A stretch of DNA of 64,000 nt from NCBI GenBank assembly GCA_037201625.1, contig JBBCGR010000001.1:1-64000 (forward strand), written 5' to 3'. The stretch comes from JAMXLO01 sp037201625 (GTDB taxonomy: Bacteria > Pseudomonadota > Alphaproteobacteria > Acetobacterales > Acetobacteraceae). The translations under genes and the position numbers were made by a program. Shown here one piece after another: positions 46,986 through 55,577 of this stretch. Each line of letters starts with the position of its first letter. The first letter of the stretch is position 1. Below the pieces are notes generated by a model. It saw nothing but the letters and a program-made list of their open reading frames with translations, did not search any database and was not told where the DNA came from.

Positions 46986-48989
46986 ATGCTGCGAATTCTC
47001 GGAGACCTGAGCATCCGCGCCAAAGTCATCGGCGCCTTCGGCATCGCGCTCATGGTGACCGCGGCACTCGGCCTGTTCGCCGAGAGGCAGATGAACGTGG
47101 TCTACTCGGTCTCGATCGGGATCCGCGACAATTCGCTGCCCAGCGCGATGGCCATTGCCCGCCTCGAGTCGATCACGAAGCAGTACCGCATCTCGGAGGC
47201 GCGCCACGTCCTCGCCACCAGCACGGTCGACATGACGGCGATCGAACAGGAACTGGGCGCGATGCGCCAGCAGCTTGCCCGGCTGCGCAGCGACTATGAG
47301 GCGATGATTTCGTCCGGCCGTGAGCGCGAGCTGATCATCAACTTCGACCGCCAGTGGAAGGCATACGTCGATTTTGATACGTCCGAGCTGCTGCCGCTGT
47401 CGCGCGCCGACGACACGATCAAGGCTGGCGAGGTCTACCGTGGCCGCTCGCGCGAGCTGTTCAACCAGGCGGATGAGAGCCTGGCCGAACTGGTGCGGCT
47501 CAACGCCGACCAGGCGAAGCAGGGCGCCGATACGGGCGCGGCGATCGGCATCGAATCGATGTGGTGGATCGCCATTGCGCTGGTGCTGGCGGTGATGGTC
47601 TGCATCACCGCCGGCTGGCTGATCGTGCGCAGCGTCTCGCATCCGATCACCGCGATGACGGCGGCGATGCGGCGGCTGGCCGACCACGACATGACGGTCG
47701 AGATCGCCGGCATCGGCCGCAAGGACGAGATCGGCGCGATGGCCGGCGCGGTCCATGTGTTCAAGGACAACATGGTGCGTGCCGACGAACTGGCCGCGGC
47801 CGCCGCTGCGGCCCGCACGGCGCGCGAGCGGCGGCAGACCGCCATGGAGCGCCACACCCAGGATTTCGGTGCCTCGATCTCCGGCGTGATGTCCTCGCTC
47901 GCCAGTTCGGCCGAAACGATGCGGCAGGCCTCGCAGACCATGGAGCAGGCGACCGGCGCGGTGCACACCGAGGCGCAGGAGACGTCGCAGGGTGCTGCCA
48001 AGTCGTCCAAGGACATGACGGCGGTCGCGGCCGCGGTCGAGCAGCTCACCTCCAGCGTGGGCGAGATCTCGCGGCAGGTGTCGACTGCGGCGAGCGTGGC
48101 GCGCCAGGCGGTGGAGCGTGCCGAGTCGAGCCAGGCCACGATGCACAGCCTCGCGGAGGCCACGACCCGGATCGGCGATGTGGTTCACCTGATCAGCGAG
48201 ATTGCCGGCCAGACCAATCTGCTGGCGCTCAATGCGACGATCGAGGCGGCGCGAGCCGGCGATGCGGGCAAGGGTTTCGCGGTGGTCGCGGGCGAGGTGA
48301 AGGCGCTGGCGGCACAGACCGGCAAGGCGACGGCGGATATCGGCGACCAGATCGAGATGGTCCGCTCTGCCACGACCGATGCGGTCGCCGCGATGACCGA
48401 GATCAGCGCGATCATCGGCAAGCTGGACGAGGTGTCGGCGGCGATCTCTGCGGCGGTCGAGGAGCAGAGTGCGACGACGCAGGAGATCGCCGGCAACGTC
48501 CAGGCCGTATCATCGGCGTCGGGCACGGCGGCGCGCGCCATGATGCACGTGGTGGAGGTTGCCGAAGGCGCCGCCAGCGCCAGCCGCGAGGTCATGACCG
48601 GCTCCAGCACGATCGGCCGCGAGGCTGAGACTTTGCGCACCGAGGTCGACCAGTTCCTGGCCGCGGTGCGTGACGACACCGGGGAACGCCGCGGCTACGA
48701 GCGCGTCGCGGGCAACGGGGCGACGGCGACGCTGCGGGCCGCCGGCAAGACCGCGCAGGCGCCGCTGCGCGACATCTCCCGCGGCGGGGCATTGCTCGAC
48801 TGCGACTGGACGCTGGCGGCGGGCACCTCGCTGGAGGTCGAACTGCCTGGTGCGGGCGGTGGCGTGTCGGCGCGCGTGGTGCGCTGCGGCAGCGGGACCG
48901 TCGCCGTGGTGTTCGGGTCCGACCCCGCCGCGCTGTTGCGCATCGACCGCGCGGTCGAGACGGTGACGGGGCGGCGCAAGGCGGCCTGA
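46986..48989 (+). CDS. Methyl-accepting chemotaxis protein with C-terminal PilZ domain
   Basis: A 667-residue membrane receptor. Helix 1 lies at about 13-31, a periplasmic four-helix-bundle sensor at 32-190, helix 2 at 193-214, HAMP at 215-268, and a long coiled signalling domain with the hairpin-tip sequence E-I-A-G-Q-T-N-L-L-A-L-N-A-T-I-E-A-A. The last 95 residues are a PilZ domain with both c-di-GMP-binding motifs: R-x-x-x-R in R-G-Y-E-R and D-x-S-x-x-G in D-I-S-R-G-G. It may couple chemotaxis to c-di-GMP. ATG 46986 follows AAGGA; an in-frame ATG at 46968 is possible. No other chemotaxis gene is nearby. Confidence 0.9.
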   Translation: MLRILGDLSIRAKVIGAFGIALMVTAALGLFAERQMNVVYSVSIGIRDNSLPSAMAIARLESITKQYRISEARHVLATSTVDMTAIEQELGAMRQQLARLRSDYEAMISSGRERELIINFDRQWKAYVDFDTSELLPLSRADDTIKAGEVYRGRSRELFNQADESLAELVRLNADQAKQGADTGAAIGIESMWWIAIALVLAVMVCITAGWLIVRSVSHPITAMTAAMRRLADHDMTVEIAGIGRKDEIGAMAGAVHVFKDNMVRADELAAAAAAARTARERRQTAMERHTQDFGASISGVMSSLASSAETMRQASQTMEQATGAVHTEAQETSQGAAKSSKDMTAVAAAVEQLTSSVGEISRQVSTAASVARQAVERAESSQATMHSLAEATTRIGDVVHLISEIAGQTNLLALNATIEAARAGDAGKGFAVVAGEVKALAAQTGKATADIGDQIEMVRSATTDAVAAMTEISAIIGKLDEVSAAISAAVEEQSATTQEIAGNVQAVSSASGTAARAMMHVVEVAEGAASASREVMTGSSTIGREAETLRTEVDQFLAAVRDDTGERRGYERVAGNGATATLRAAGKTAQAPLRDISRGGALLDCDWTLAAGTSLEVELPGAGGGVSARVVRCGSGTVAVVFGSDPAALLRIDRAVETVTGRRKAA

Positions 48990-49048
48990 TTTCCAACGGG
49001 CGGGCGGGCGGCGGCAGCGCCGTCCCGCTCCGGGCGCCAAGCAGAAGG

Positions 49049-49123
49049 GCGTATCCCGCAGGGGCATATCCCGCAGGGGCATATCCCGCAGGGGCATATC
49101 CCGCAGGGGCATAACCAGCAGGG
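49049..49123. repeat. 15-base tandem repeat, five units
   Basis: GCATATCCCGCAGGG repeats five times without gaps (49049, 49064, 49079, 49094, 49109); the three middle units are identical and the outer two differ by one and two bases. It lies in the 208-base spacer between the MCP gene and the LLM gene. It is not a CRISPR since no spacers separate the units. Confidence 0.95.
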
Positions 49124-49197
49124 ACGTCACGACCGACCCTTGCCGAAGCCGGCGCGACGGGCGAGCCTTCCGGGCATTGACCGGAGGAGACCGCGCC

Positions 49198-50022
49198 ATG
49201 CAGATCGGCATCCACCTGCCACATATCGGCCGCAAGGCCGGCCCCGAGGCGATCCGCCGTGCCGCGATCCAGGCCGAGGACCTCGGGTTCGCGGATGTCT
49301 GGGTCAGCGAGCACATCATCGTGCCGCAGGGCGCGCCCTATCCGCCCTCGCCGAATTTCTGGGATCCGGTGCTGACGCTGACCTGGGCCGCCGCCTGCAC
49401 CGAGCGCGTGAAGCTCGGCACCAGCGTGCTGGTACTGCCGATGCGCCATCCGCTGCCGCTCGCCAAGGAACTGGCGACCTTGCAGAACCTGTCGCAGGGA
49501 CGGCTGATCCTGGGCGCCGGCGTCGGCTGGATGGAAGCCGAGTTCGACGCCCTGGGCGTGCCGTTCCGCGAGCGTGGCCGCCGCATGGACGAAGGCATCG
49601 CCATGATGAAGGCGGTGTGGACCGACGACCCGGTGACGTTCCCCACGCGCTGGATCCCGGCGAAGATCGACGCGATGCGCATGCAGCCCAAGCCGTGCGC
49701 GCCGATCCCGATCTGGATCGGCGGCTCGTCCGACGCCGCGATCGCCCGCGCGCTGCGGCTGGACGGATGGCACGGCAGCCGCGTCACCGCCGAACAGGCG
49801 CCCGCGATCGTGCAACGGCTGCGCGCGGCGCGGCCGGAACCGGACTTCACCATCTCCCTGCGCACATCGGCCGAAGGGCGTGACAGCGGCGCCCTGCGCG
49901 CGCGCCTCGACGCCTATCAGGCGGCCGGCGTCCAGCACGTCCTCGTGGCGCCCGAGGAGCGCGGCATCGAGGAGTACCTGGCCGCCGTGGAACAGGTCGC
50001 ACGCTGCGCGGAAGGACTGTGA
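49198..50022 (+). CDS. LLM-class (F420-dependent-like) oxidoreductase
   Basis: A 274-residue luciferase-like monooxygenase-fold protein: M-Q-I-G-I-H-L-P-H at the start, V-S-E-H-I-I-V, the L-G-T-S-V-L-V-L-P segment, and G-A-G-V-G-W-M-E-A-E-F typical of the F420-dependent TIGR03619-type subgroup. ATG 49198 is preceded by GGAGGAGA. It is followed within two bases by an epimerase gene. The cofactor (FMN or F420) and substrate cannot be told from sequence. Confidence 0.83.
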   Translation: MQIGIHLPHIGRKAGPEAIRRAAIQAEDLGFADVWVSEHIIVPQGAPYPPSPNFWDPVLTLTWAAACTERVKLGTSVLVLPMRHPLPLAKELATLQNLSQGRLILGAGVGWMEAEFDALGVPFRERGRRMDEGIAMMKAVWTDDPVTFPTRWIPAKIDAMRMQPKPCAPIPIWIGGSSDAAIARALRLDGWHGSRVTAEQAPAIVQRLRAARPEPDFTISLRTSAEGRDSGALRARLDAYQAAGVQHVLVAPEERGIEEYLAAVEQVARCAEGL

Positions 50023-50024
50023 CC

Positions 50025-50840
50025 ATGATCGACCCAGCCACCGACCGCGTGCTGATCACCGGCGCCGCCGGCGCGATCGGCACGGCGCTGCGCAACGGCC
50101 TGCGCGCCGGCTGGCGCCACCTGCGCCTGACCGACAGCCGCCCGGTCGCCGATCCCGCGCCGAACGAGGAGTGCATCGTCACCGACATCGGCGACCGCGG
50201 CGCCATCGAGCGCATGATGGAGGGCGTGGCCGCCGTGGTCCACCTCGCCGGCGTCGGCGGCAACTACACGCTGGAGGACCTGTTCCGCGTCAATGCCCGC
50301 GGCCTGTTCGACGTGTTCGAGGCCGCCCGCCTCGCCGGCGTGCAGCGCATCGTCTACGCCTCGTCCAACCACGCCTTCGGCTGCTATCCGATCGAGGAGC
50401 CCGTCTCCCCTGCCCTGCCGCCCCGCCCGGACAGCCTGTACGGCACGTTCAAGGCCTGGGGCGAGACGATGCTGCGCTGCTATTACGACCGTCACGGCAT
50501 CCGCTCGGTGTCGCTGCGCATCGGCACCTACCGGCCGCTGCCGATCGACCAGCGCTCGCTGGCGACCTGGCTGTCGCCCGGCGACGTGGCCCGCCTGGTG
50601 GATGCCGCGCTGCGCCATCCCGATCCCGGCTGGCTGGTGGTGAACGGCTATTCCGCCAACACGCGCATCAAGACGCACGACCCCAACTGGTCGTTTCTCG
50701 GCTACCGGCCGCAGGACAATGCCGAGGACTACGTGGAGATGCTGCGCGGCCAGGGGGTGGACGTGGACGGCCCCTGGGAATGGCCGGAACACGGCGGCTC
50801 CCACGCCCGCGCCGCCGAACGGCCGCCACGACTCCGATAG
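50025..50840 (+). CDS. NAD-dependent epimerase/dehydratase, uronate-dehydrogenase-like
   Basis: A 271-residue extended SDR. The NAD-binding motif is G-A-A-G-A-I-G-T near the start, followed by L-T-D-S as NAD-selecting region, V-H-L-A-G-V-G-G, S-S-N-H-A-F-G and the catalytic Y-G-T-F-K. The short length and these motifs resemble uronate dehydrogenases that oxidise galacturonate or glucuronate, but that is an educated guess. ATG 50025 is chosen because AAGGA lies eight bases upstream; the overlapping GTG at 50019 is too close to it. Part of the operon starting at 49198. Confidence 0.8.
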   Translation: MIDPATDRVLITGAAGAIGTALRNGLRAGWRHLRLTDSRPVADPAPNEECIVTDIGDRGAIERMMEGVAAVVHLAGVGGNYTLEDLFRVNARGLFDVFEAARLAGVQRIVYASSNHAFGCYPIEEPVSPALPPRPDSLYGTFKAWGETMLRCYYDRHGIRSVSLRIGTYRPLPIDQRSLATWLSPGDVARLVDAALRHPDPGWLVVNGYSANTRIKTHDPNWSFLGYRPQDNAEDYVEMLRGQGVDVDGPWEWPEHGGSHARAAERPPRLR

Positions 50841-50893
50841 ACGCCGCGCGGCTTTTCCGGCACCGTGTCGGCATAACGAACAGATACGGGGTC

Positions 50894-51871
50894 ATGATGG
50901 GCGACGCACTCAGGGCATGGGCGTGTGCGGTGGCGTTGCTGCTTTCCACCGTGGCTGGAACGCGGGCGGAAACCCTGGGCTTCGCGGGCTCGGTCACCTG
51001 GTTCGGACAGATCCCGGTCATGGTGGCGATCGACAAGGGCTTCTTCAAAGAGCAGGGCATCGACGTCGAGTACCAGGTGATCCTGAATTCCAGCGACCGC
51101 CTCGCCTCGGTCGACGCCGGTTCATCGGCGTTCAGCAACCTGGGCCGCAGCTCGGTCATCCCCGCCATGGCGCGCGGCGACACGAACTTCTTCTATTTCC
51201 TGAACTTCGACGATTCGCCGGGCATCGAGGGCTGCTGGGCACGGCCCGGCATCGCCTCCATCAAGGAACTCCGCAGCCGCAAGGTCGCCGCCAACACCTC
51301 GGCCGAGATCACCCTGAGCGGACTGCTTGCCACCCAGGGCATGACCGCGAAGGACGTCAGCTACTTCAACCTGGGGCCGAACGAGATGGCGCCGGCGCTC
51401 GCCAAGGGCGACATCGACGCCGCCTGCGTCTGGCAGCCGCTGCTCGACGGCCTGAAGAAGGCGGTCCCCGACGGCACGCTGCTCGGCACCGACATGGACA
51501 CCACCACGTACCAGCGCTTCGGCACGATGGCCTCGCCCGACATCGCCATCATCTCGCGCAAGCTGGTCGAACAGTCGCCCGATAAGGCGCGCGCCCTGGC
51601 ACTCGGCCTGCTGAAGGGGGTGGACTACACGATCGCGAACCCCGAGGACGCGGCCAAGACCGTGGCGCATTACTTCAAGCGCACGCCGGAGGAGGTGCTG
51701 ATCGGCATGAAGCCGCTGAAGTTCTTCGGCACCAAGGACTGGCAGGAGCACATGAAGCTGCACACCGCGCAGATGCAGTACCTGGCGCAGTGGCTGTACG
51801 ACAACAAGAAGATCCCGACGGTGCCCGACGTGTCCAAGTGGGAGAACACCAGCTTCCTGCCCAAGCCGTGA
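50894..51871 (+). CDS. ABC transporter substrate-binding protein (NMT1/THI5, SsuA/TauA-like)
   Basis: A 325-residue periplasmic binding protein with a signal peptide (hydrophobic core about 9-21, cleavage after T-R-A). The NMT1-like pattern follows: W-F-G-Q-I-P-V-M-V-A-I-D-K-G-F-F-K-E-Q-G-I-D-V in shorter conserved blocks, and a C-terminal A-x-C-V-W-Q-P-L-L-D. It is 61 bases ahead of its permease and ATPase. Related systems import sulfonates, nitrate or pyrimidine precursors; the ligand here is unknown. Confidence 0.87.
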   Translation: MMGDALRAWACAVALLLSTVAGTRAETLGFAGSVTWFGQIPVMVAIDKGFFKEQGIDVEYQVILNSSDRLASVDAGSSAFSNLGRSSVIPAMARGDTNFFYFLNFDDSPGIEGCWARPGIASIKELRSRKVAANTSAEITLSGLLATQGMTAKDVSYFNLGPNEMAPALAKGDIDAACVWQPLLDGLKKAVPDGTLLGTDMDTTTYQRFGTMASPDIAIISRKLVEQSPDKARALALGLLKGVDYTIANPEDAAKTVAHYFKRTPEEVLIGMKPLKFFGTKDWQEHMKLHTAQMQYLAQWLYDNKKIPTVPDVSKWENTSFLPKP

Positions 51872-51932
51872 CGCGGCCGCACCTGTCTCCCCGCCACGCC
51901 GCCGGTTCGGCGGCAGCCCGCGCAGCCCTGCG

Positions 51933-52691
51933 ATGACCGGACGGATCGCCATCCGGTTCGCCTCGGTCGCGACGTTCATCGGCGTCTGGCATCTCGCGAC
52001 CACCACGGGCGCGATCTCGCCGCTCTTCCTGCCCTCGCCCGGCCAGATCGTCGCCGAGGCGCAGGAACTCATCGCCAATGGCGAATTGTGGGCGTCCGTG
52101 CTGGTGTCGTCGCGCCGGGTGTTCTCGGGCTTCGTCCTGGCCGGGCTGGTCGCCGTGCCGCTCGGCGTGGTGATGGCGGTGTGGTGGCCGGCCAAGGCCA
52201 TCGTCGATCCGTTCATCTCGCTGCTGCGGCCGCTGCCCTCCATCACCTGGATCCCGCTCACGATCCTCTGGCTGGGCATCGGCGAGCAGCAGAAGGTGGC
52301 GATCGTCTTCCTGGGCTCGTGGATCTACATCCTGTTCTACACGCTGGCCGCGGTGCAGCGGGTCGATCCGGTGCTGGTACGCGCCGCGCGCAACCTGGGC
52401 GCCGGCGACGTCGCGGTCATGGCGCAGGTGATCCTGCCGGCGGCGCTGCCCGGCATCATCGCGGGCCTGAAGATCACGCTGGCGATCTCCTGGTCCTGCG
52501 TGCTGTCGGCCGAACTGGTGGCGGCGCAGTCGGGCCTGGGCGCGCTGATCTGGCAGGGCAAGGACTGGGGCAACCTGCCCCTGGTGCTGGTCGGAATGGT
52601 GGCGATCTCGATCACCGTGCTGATCGCCGACATCCTGGCCGAGCGCCTGGAGCGGCTCCTGCTGCCCTGGGAACGGCACCGCCGCACGTAA
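51933..52691 (+). CDS. ABC transporter permease (SsuC/TauC-like)
   Basis: A 252-residue inner-membrane permease with six predicted helices, the L-P-S-P near residue 31 common to the family, and the coupling motif A-A-R-N-L-G-A-G-D-V-A-V in the cytoplasmic loop. The final stop TAA shares its last base with the ATG of the ATPase gene, showing translational coupling. Confidence 0.88.
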   Translation: MTGRIAIRFASVATFIGVWHLATTTGAISPLFLPSPGQIVAEAQELIANGELWASVLVSSRRVFSGFVLAGLVAVPLGVVMAVWWPAKAIVDPFISLLRPLPSITWIPLTILWLGIGEQQKVAIVFLGSWIYILFYTLAAVQRVDPVLVRAARNLGAGDVAVMAQVILPAALPGIIAGLKITLAISWSCVLSAELVAAQSGLGALIWQGKDWGNLPLVLVGMVAISITVLIADILAERLERLLLPWERHRRT

Positions 52692-53495
52692 TGCCGCCGA
52701 TCCTCGAAGCCGTCCACGTCACCCGCAGTTTCTCGATCGGCCGCGGCCCCCCCCGTGGTCGCGGTGCAGGATTTCTCGCTCGAGGTCGCGCAGGGCGAAT
52801 TCGTCTGCCTGCTGGGCGCCTCGGGCTGCGGCAAATCCACCATGCTCAACATGTTCGCCGGCTTCATCCAGCCGAGCGAGGGCCGCGTCCTGCTGCACGG
52901 CGAGCCGATCACCCGCATCGAGCCGCGCTGCGGCGTGGTGTTCCAGTCCTACGCGCTGTTCCCCTGGAAGACCGTGCAGGGCAACGTCGAATTCGGCCTG
53001 CGGATGCAGCGCGTGCCTGCCGCCGAACGCCGCCGTCGCGCCGAACGGTTCATCGACCTGGTGCGGCTGAAAGGGTTCGAGCGGCACTATCCGACGGAAC
53101 TCTCGGGCGGCATGCAGCAGCGTGTGACGCTGGCGCGGATTCTGGCGGCCGATCCCGAAGTGCTGCTGATGGACGAGCCCTTCGCCGCGCTGGACGCGAT
53201 GACGCGCCAGGAGATGCAGGAGGAATTGCTGCGGATCCAGGACACCAGCCGCAAGACGGTGGTGTTCATCACCCACTCAATCGACGAGGCGCTGATCCTG
53301 GCGGACCGCATCGTGGTGATGTCGGCGCGGCCGGGGCGGGTGAAGGCGGTGCTGGAGAATACCCTGCCGCGGCCGCGCCACGTATCGATACAGCTTTCGC
53401 ATGACTACGCTGCGCTCAAGGCAGAGGTCTGGGGTCTGGTAGAGAAACGAGGTGCGTGGGCATACTGGCCGGTAGCAGGAAGGCTCCGTCCATGA
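52691..53495 (+). CDS. ABC transporter ATP-binding protein (SsuB/TauB-like), frameshifted in a C8 run
   Basis: The ATPase of the preceding binding protein and permease, about 267 residues. It starts M-P-P-I-L-E-A-V-H-V-T-R-S-F at ATG 52691, then loses frame in a run of eight C at 52747-52754; with seven C it continues V-V-A-V-Q-D-F. Walker A G-A-S-G-C-G-K-S-T, Q-loop F-Q-S-Y-A-L-F-P-W, signature L-S-G-G-M-Q-Q-R and Walker B L-L-M-D-E-P-F-A-A-L-D are intact. A GTG at 52756 could give a shorter product lacking the first strand. The stop overlaps the MFS start as ATGA. Confidence 0.87.
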
Positions 53496-54766
53496 CCGCC
53501 GCGTTGGCAAGATTTTGTTCCGGACGATTCCACTACGCCTGGATCGCCCTGGCGGTCGCCTTCACCATCACGGTCGGCGCGATGGGCGTGCGCGCTTCGC
53601 CCGGCGTCCTCATCGTGCCGCTGGAGCAGGCCTTCGGCTGGAGCGTCGGCACCATCTCGGCCGCGGTGTCGCTCAATATCCTGCTGGTCGGGGTGACCGG
53701 GCCGTTCATCACCGGCCTGATGGAAACGTTCGGCCTGCGGCGGACCATCCTGTCCTGCCTCGTGCTGCTGCTGATCGGCACCGGGCTGTCCGCCTTCATC
53801 ACCACGCCCTGGCAGTTGTTCGCCACCTGGGGCCTGCTGGTGGGCGTAGGCGCCAGCGCCGGCACGGTCGGCATGGCGGCCGCGGTCGCCAACCGCTGGT
53901 TCGTCCGCCATCGCGGCCTCGCCATGGGCCTGCTGGCCTCGGCCAATGCCGCCGGGCAGTTGATCTTCCTGCCGCTGCTCGGGCGGCTGTCGCAGGATTA
54001 CGGGTGGCAGAGCGTCTCCATCACCGTCAGCCTGACGATCGCGGCGCTGATCCCGCTCTGCGCCCTCCTGCTGCCGGAAACGCCGGGTTCGATCGGCCTG
54101 GCCCCGCTCGGCGCCGTCAACGAGCCACCGGCGCCGCCGCGCGCCAGCAACCCGTTCCAGGTGGCGATCGAGGCGCTGCTCCGCGGCGTCCGCTCGGTCG
54201 ATTTCTGGCTGCTGGCGATGGCGTTCGCGATCTGCGGCTTCTCCACCAACGGCCTGATCGGCACGCACATGATCTCGTTCTGCGTCGATCACGGCTATTC
54301 GCAATTTGCCGGCGCCGGCATCCTGGCGTCCGTCGGCGTGTTCAGCCTGATCGGCTCCACCGTCTCGGGCTGGCTCACCGACCGGTTCAACCCGCGCATC
54401 CTGCTGTTCTGGATCTTCGGCCTGCGCGGCCTGTCGCTGATCGTGCTGCCCTACACCGAGTTCGACACGGTCAGCCTCACGGTGTTCGCGGTGTTCTACG
54501 GGCTCGACTGGATCGCCGTGCTGCCGCCGATCTTCGCGCTGGTGAACGAGTCGTTCGGCAAGAAGAGCGCGCCGGTGCTGATGTCGTGGATCTTCTGCAC
54601 CCACCAGATCGGCGGCGCGACGGCCGCGGTCGGCGCCGGCTTCGTGCGCACCTGGACCGGCAGCTACCTGCTGGCGTTCATGGCGAGCGGGCTGGCCTGC
54701 CTGCTGGCGGCGATCCTGGTGCTGCGCGTGTCGCGGATGCGCCCCGCGATGGTCGCCGCGGAGTAG
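53492..54766 (+). CDS. MFS transporter
   Basis: A 424-residue protein with about twelve predicted transmembrane helices, an R-H-R-G-L-A-M-G-like loop (W-F-V-R-H-R-G-L-A-M-G) between helices 4 and 5 and a central Pro/Ala-rich loop near residues 200-225, as in oxalate/formate- or monocarboxylate-type members of the major facilitator superfamily. ATG 53492 overlaps the ABC ATPase stop. As last gene of the operon begun at 49198 or 50894, it may move a product of that pathway. It converges on the GNAT gene with only six bases between them. Confidence 0.87.
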   Translation: MTAALARFCSGRFHYAWIALAVAFTITVGAMGVRASPGVLIVPLEQAFGWSVGTISAAVSLNILLVGVTGPFITGLMETFGLRRTILSCLVLLLIGTGLSAFITTPWQLFATWGLLVGVGASAGTVGMAAAVANRWFVRHRGLAMGLLASANAAGQLIFLPLLGRLSQDYGWQSVSITVSLTIAALIPLCALLLPETPGSIGLAPLGAVNEPPAPPRASNPFQVAIEALLRGVRSVDFWLLAMAFAICGFSTNGLIGTHMISFCVDHGYSQFAGAGILASVGVFSLIGSTVSGWLTDRFNPRILLFWIFGLRGLSLIVLPYTEFDTVSLTVFAVFYGLDWIAVLPPIFALVNESFGKKSAPVLMSWIFCTHQIGGATAAVGAGFVRTWTGSYLLAFMASGLACLLAAILVLRVSRMRPAMVAAE

Positions 54767-54772
54767 CCGGGC

Positions 54773-55270
54773 CTATCCGCCCAGCGGGCGTCGGAACAGC
54801 AGGCGCTGCATCGCCGGGATGAAGCGCTGCTCACGGAACCCCGCCTTCACCAGCACGCGGCGCGATGCGGCGTTGTCCGGCATGGCGAAGGCGTGCAGTT
54901 CCGGCAATCGCAGCACAGTGTCGGCGACGTCGATGCAGGCACCGGCAAGCTCCGAGGCATAGCCGCGTCCCCAGGCCGCGGGATGCAGGAAGTAGCCGAG
55001 TTCGGGTCCCCAGCCGGGATCGAACGGATCGTTGTACAGCCCGCCCCAGCCGATGATGCGGCTCTCCGCCTGGTCGACCAGCACCCACGGCGCGAAGCCG
55101 TCGCGCCGCCGCCGCCATTCATGCGCGGCGATGCGCCGGCGGCATTCGCGCAGGGTGGGATCATGATGGGTGAACCGCATCGCCTCGCGATCGCCCAGGA
55201 AGCCGAACAGGCACGGGACGTCGGCAAGCCGCGGCGGACGCAGAACCAGGCGCTGTGTCACAACTTGCAT
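54773..55270 (-). CDS. GNAT acetyltransferase (RimJ/RimL-like)
   Basis: A 165-residue N-acetyltransferase: T-Q-R-L-V-L-R-P-P near the start, G-W-G-G-L-Y-N-D, E-L-G-Y-F-L-H-P-A-A-W-G-R-G-Y-A-S-E with the acetyl-CoA loop, and N-x-A-S-R-R-V-L-V-K-A-G-F near the end. Start ATG 55270 fits the family; a longer version would read into the repeat DNA upstream. Substrate unknown. Confidence 0.83.
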   Translation of the reverse strand: MQVVTQRLVLRPPRLADVPCLFGFLGDREAMRFTHHDPTLRECRRRIAAHEWRRRRDGFAPWVLVDQAESRIIGWGGLYNDPFDPGWGPELGYFLHPAAWGRGYASELAGACIDVADTVLRLPELHAFAMPDNAASRRVLVKAGFREQRFIPAMQRLLFRRPLGG

Positions 55271-55346
55271 CGTCACCCCATCGGTCGTGCGGCTCGGTCC
55301 GAGCGGATGATGCCAGCCCGGGTCACCGCGGCGTCCAGCCCCCGTG

Positions 55347-55418
55347 CTGTCCCCCGCCCCTGTCATGTCCCCCGCCCCCGTCCTGTCCCCCGCCCCTGTC
55401 ATGTCCCCCCACCTGTCA
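55347..55418. repeat. 18-base tandem repeat, about four units, C-rich
   Basis: Units of the form (C/A)TGTCCCCCGCCCC(T/C)GTC start at 55347, 55365, 55383 and, degraded, 55401. They lie upstream of the GNAT gene in non-coding DNA and run directly into the hairpin repeat. Confidence 0.85.
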
Positions 55419-55484
55419 TTGCGAGCGCAGCGAAGCAATCTCCATGGGGATTGCTTCGTCGCTATGCTCCTCGCAATGACAGGG
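55412..55484. repeat. Long inverted repeat, CATTGCGAGCG...GCAATGACA type
   Basis: CCTGTCATTGCGAG-CGCAGCGAAGCAATC and GATTGCTTCG-TCGCTATGCTC-CTCGCAATGACAGG pair with few mismatches around a short TCCATGGG loop. Sequences of this type are frequent intergenic repeats in many proteobacterial genomes. The gene-free spacer 55271-55577 between divergent GNAT and oxygenase genes consists of this repeat, the C-rich tandem repeat and about 95 bases upstream of the oxygenase that must hold its promoter, where nothing clear is seen. Confidence 0.85.
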
Positions 55485-55577
55485 GACGCCGCGGATTTGC
55501 CCGATTGATCGATCCCTGGCATCATTATTGCTCACTCTGCCTATGGTGGCAGCTCTCGCATGCGGCATTGGGGAAGA

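Noticed and set aside
49049..49123. Possible CRISPR array
   Set aside because: The 15-base units are contiguous without spacers, and no cas genes are near.
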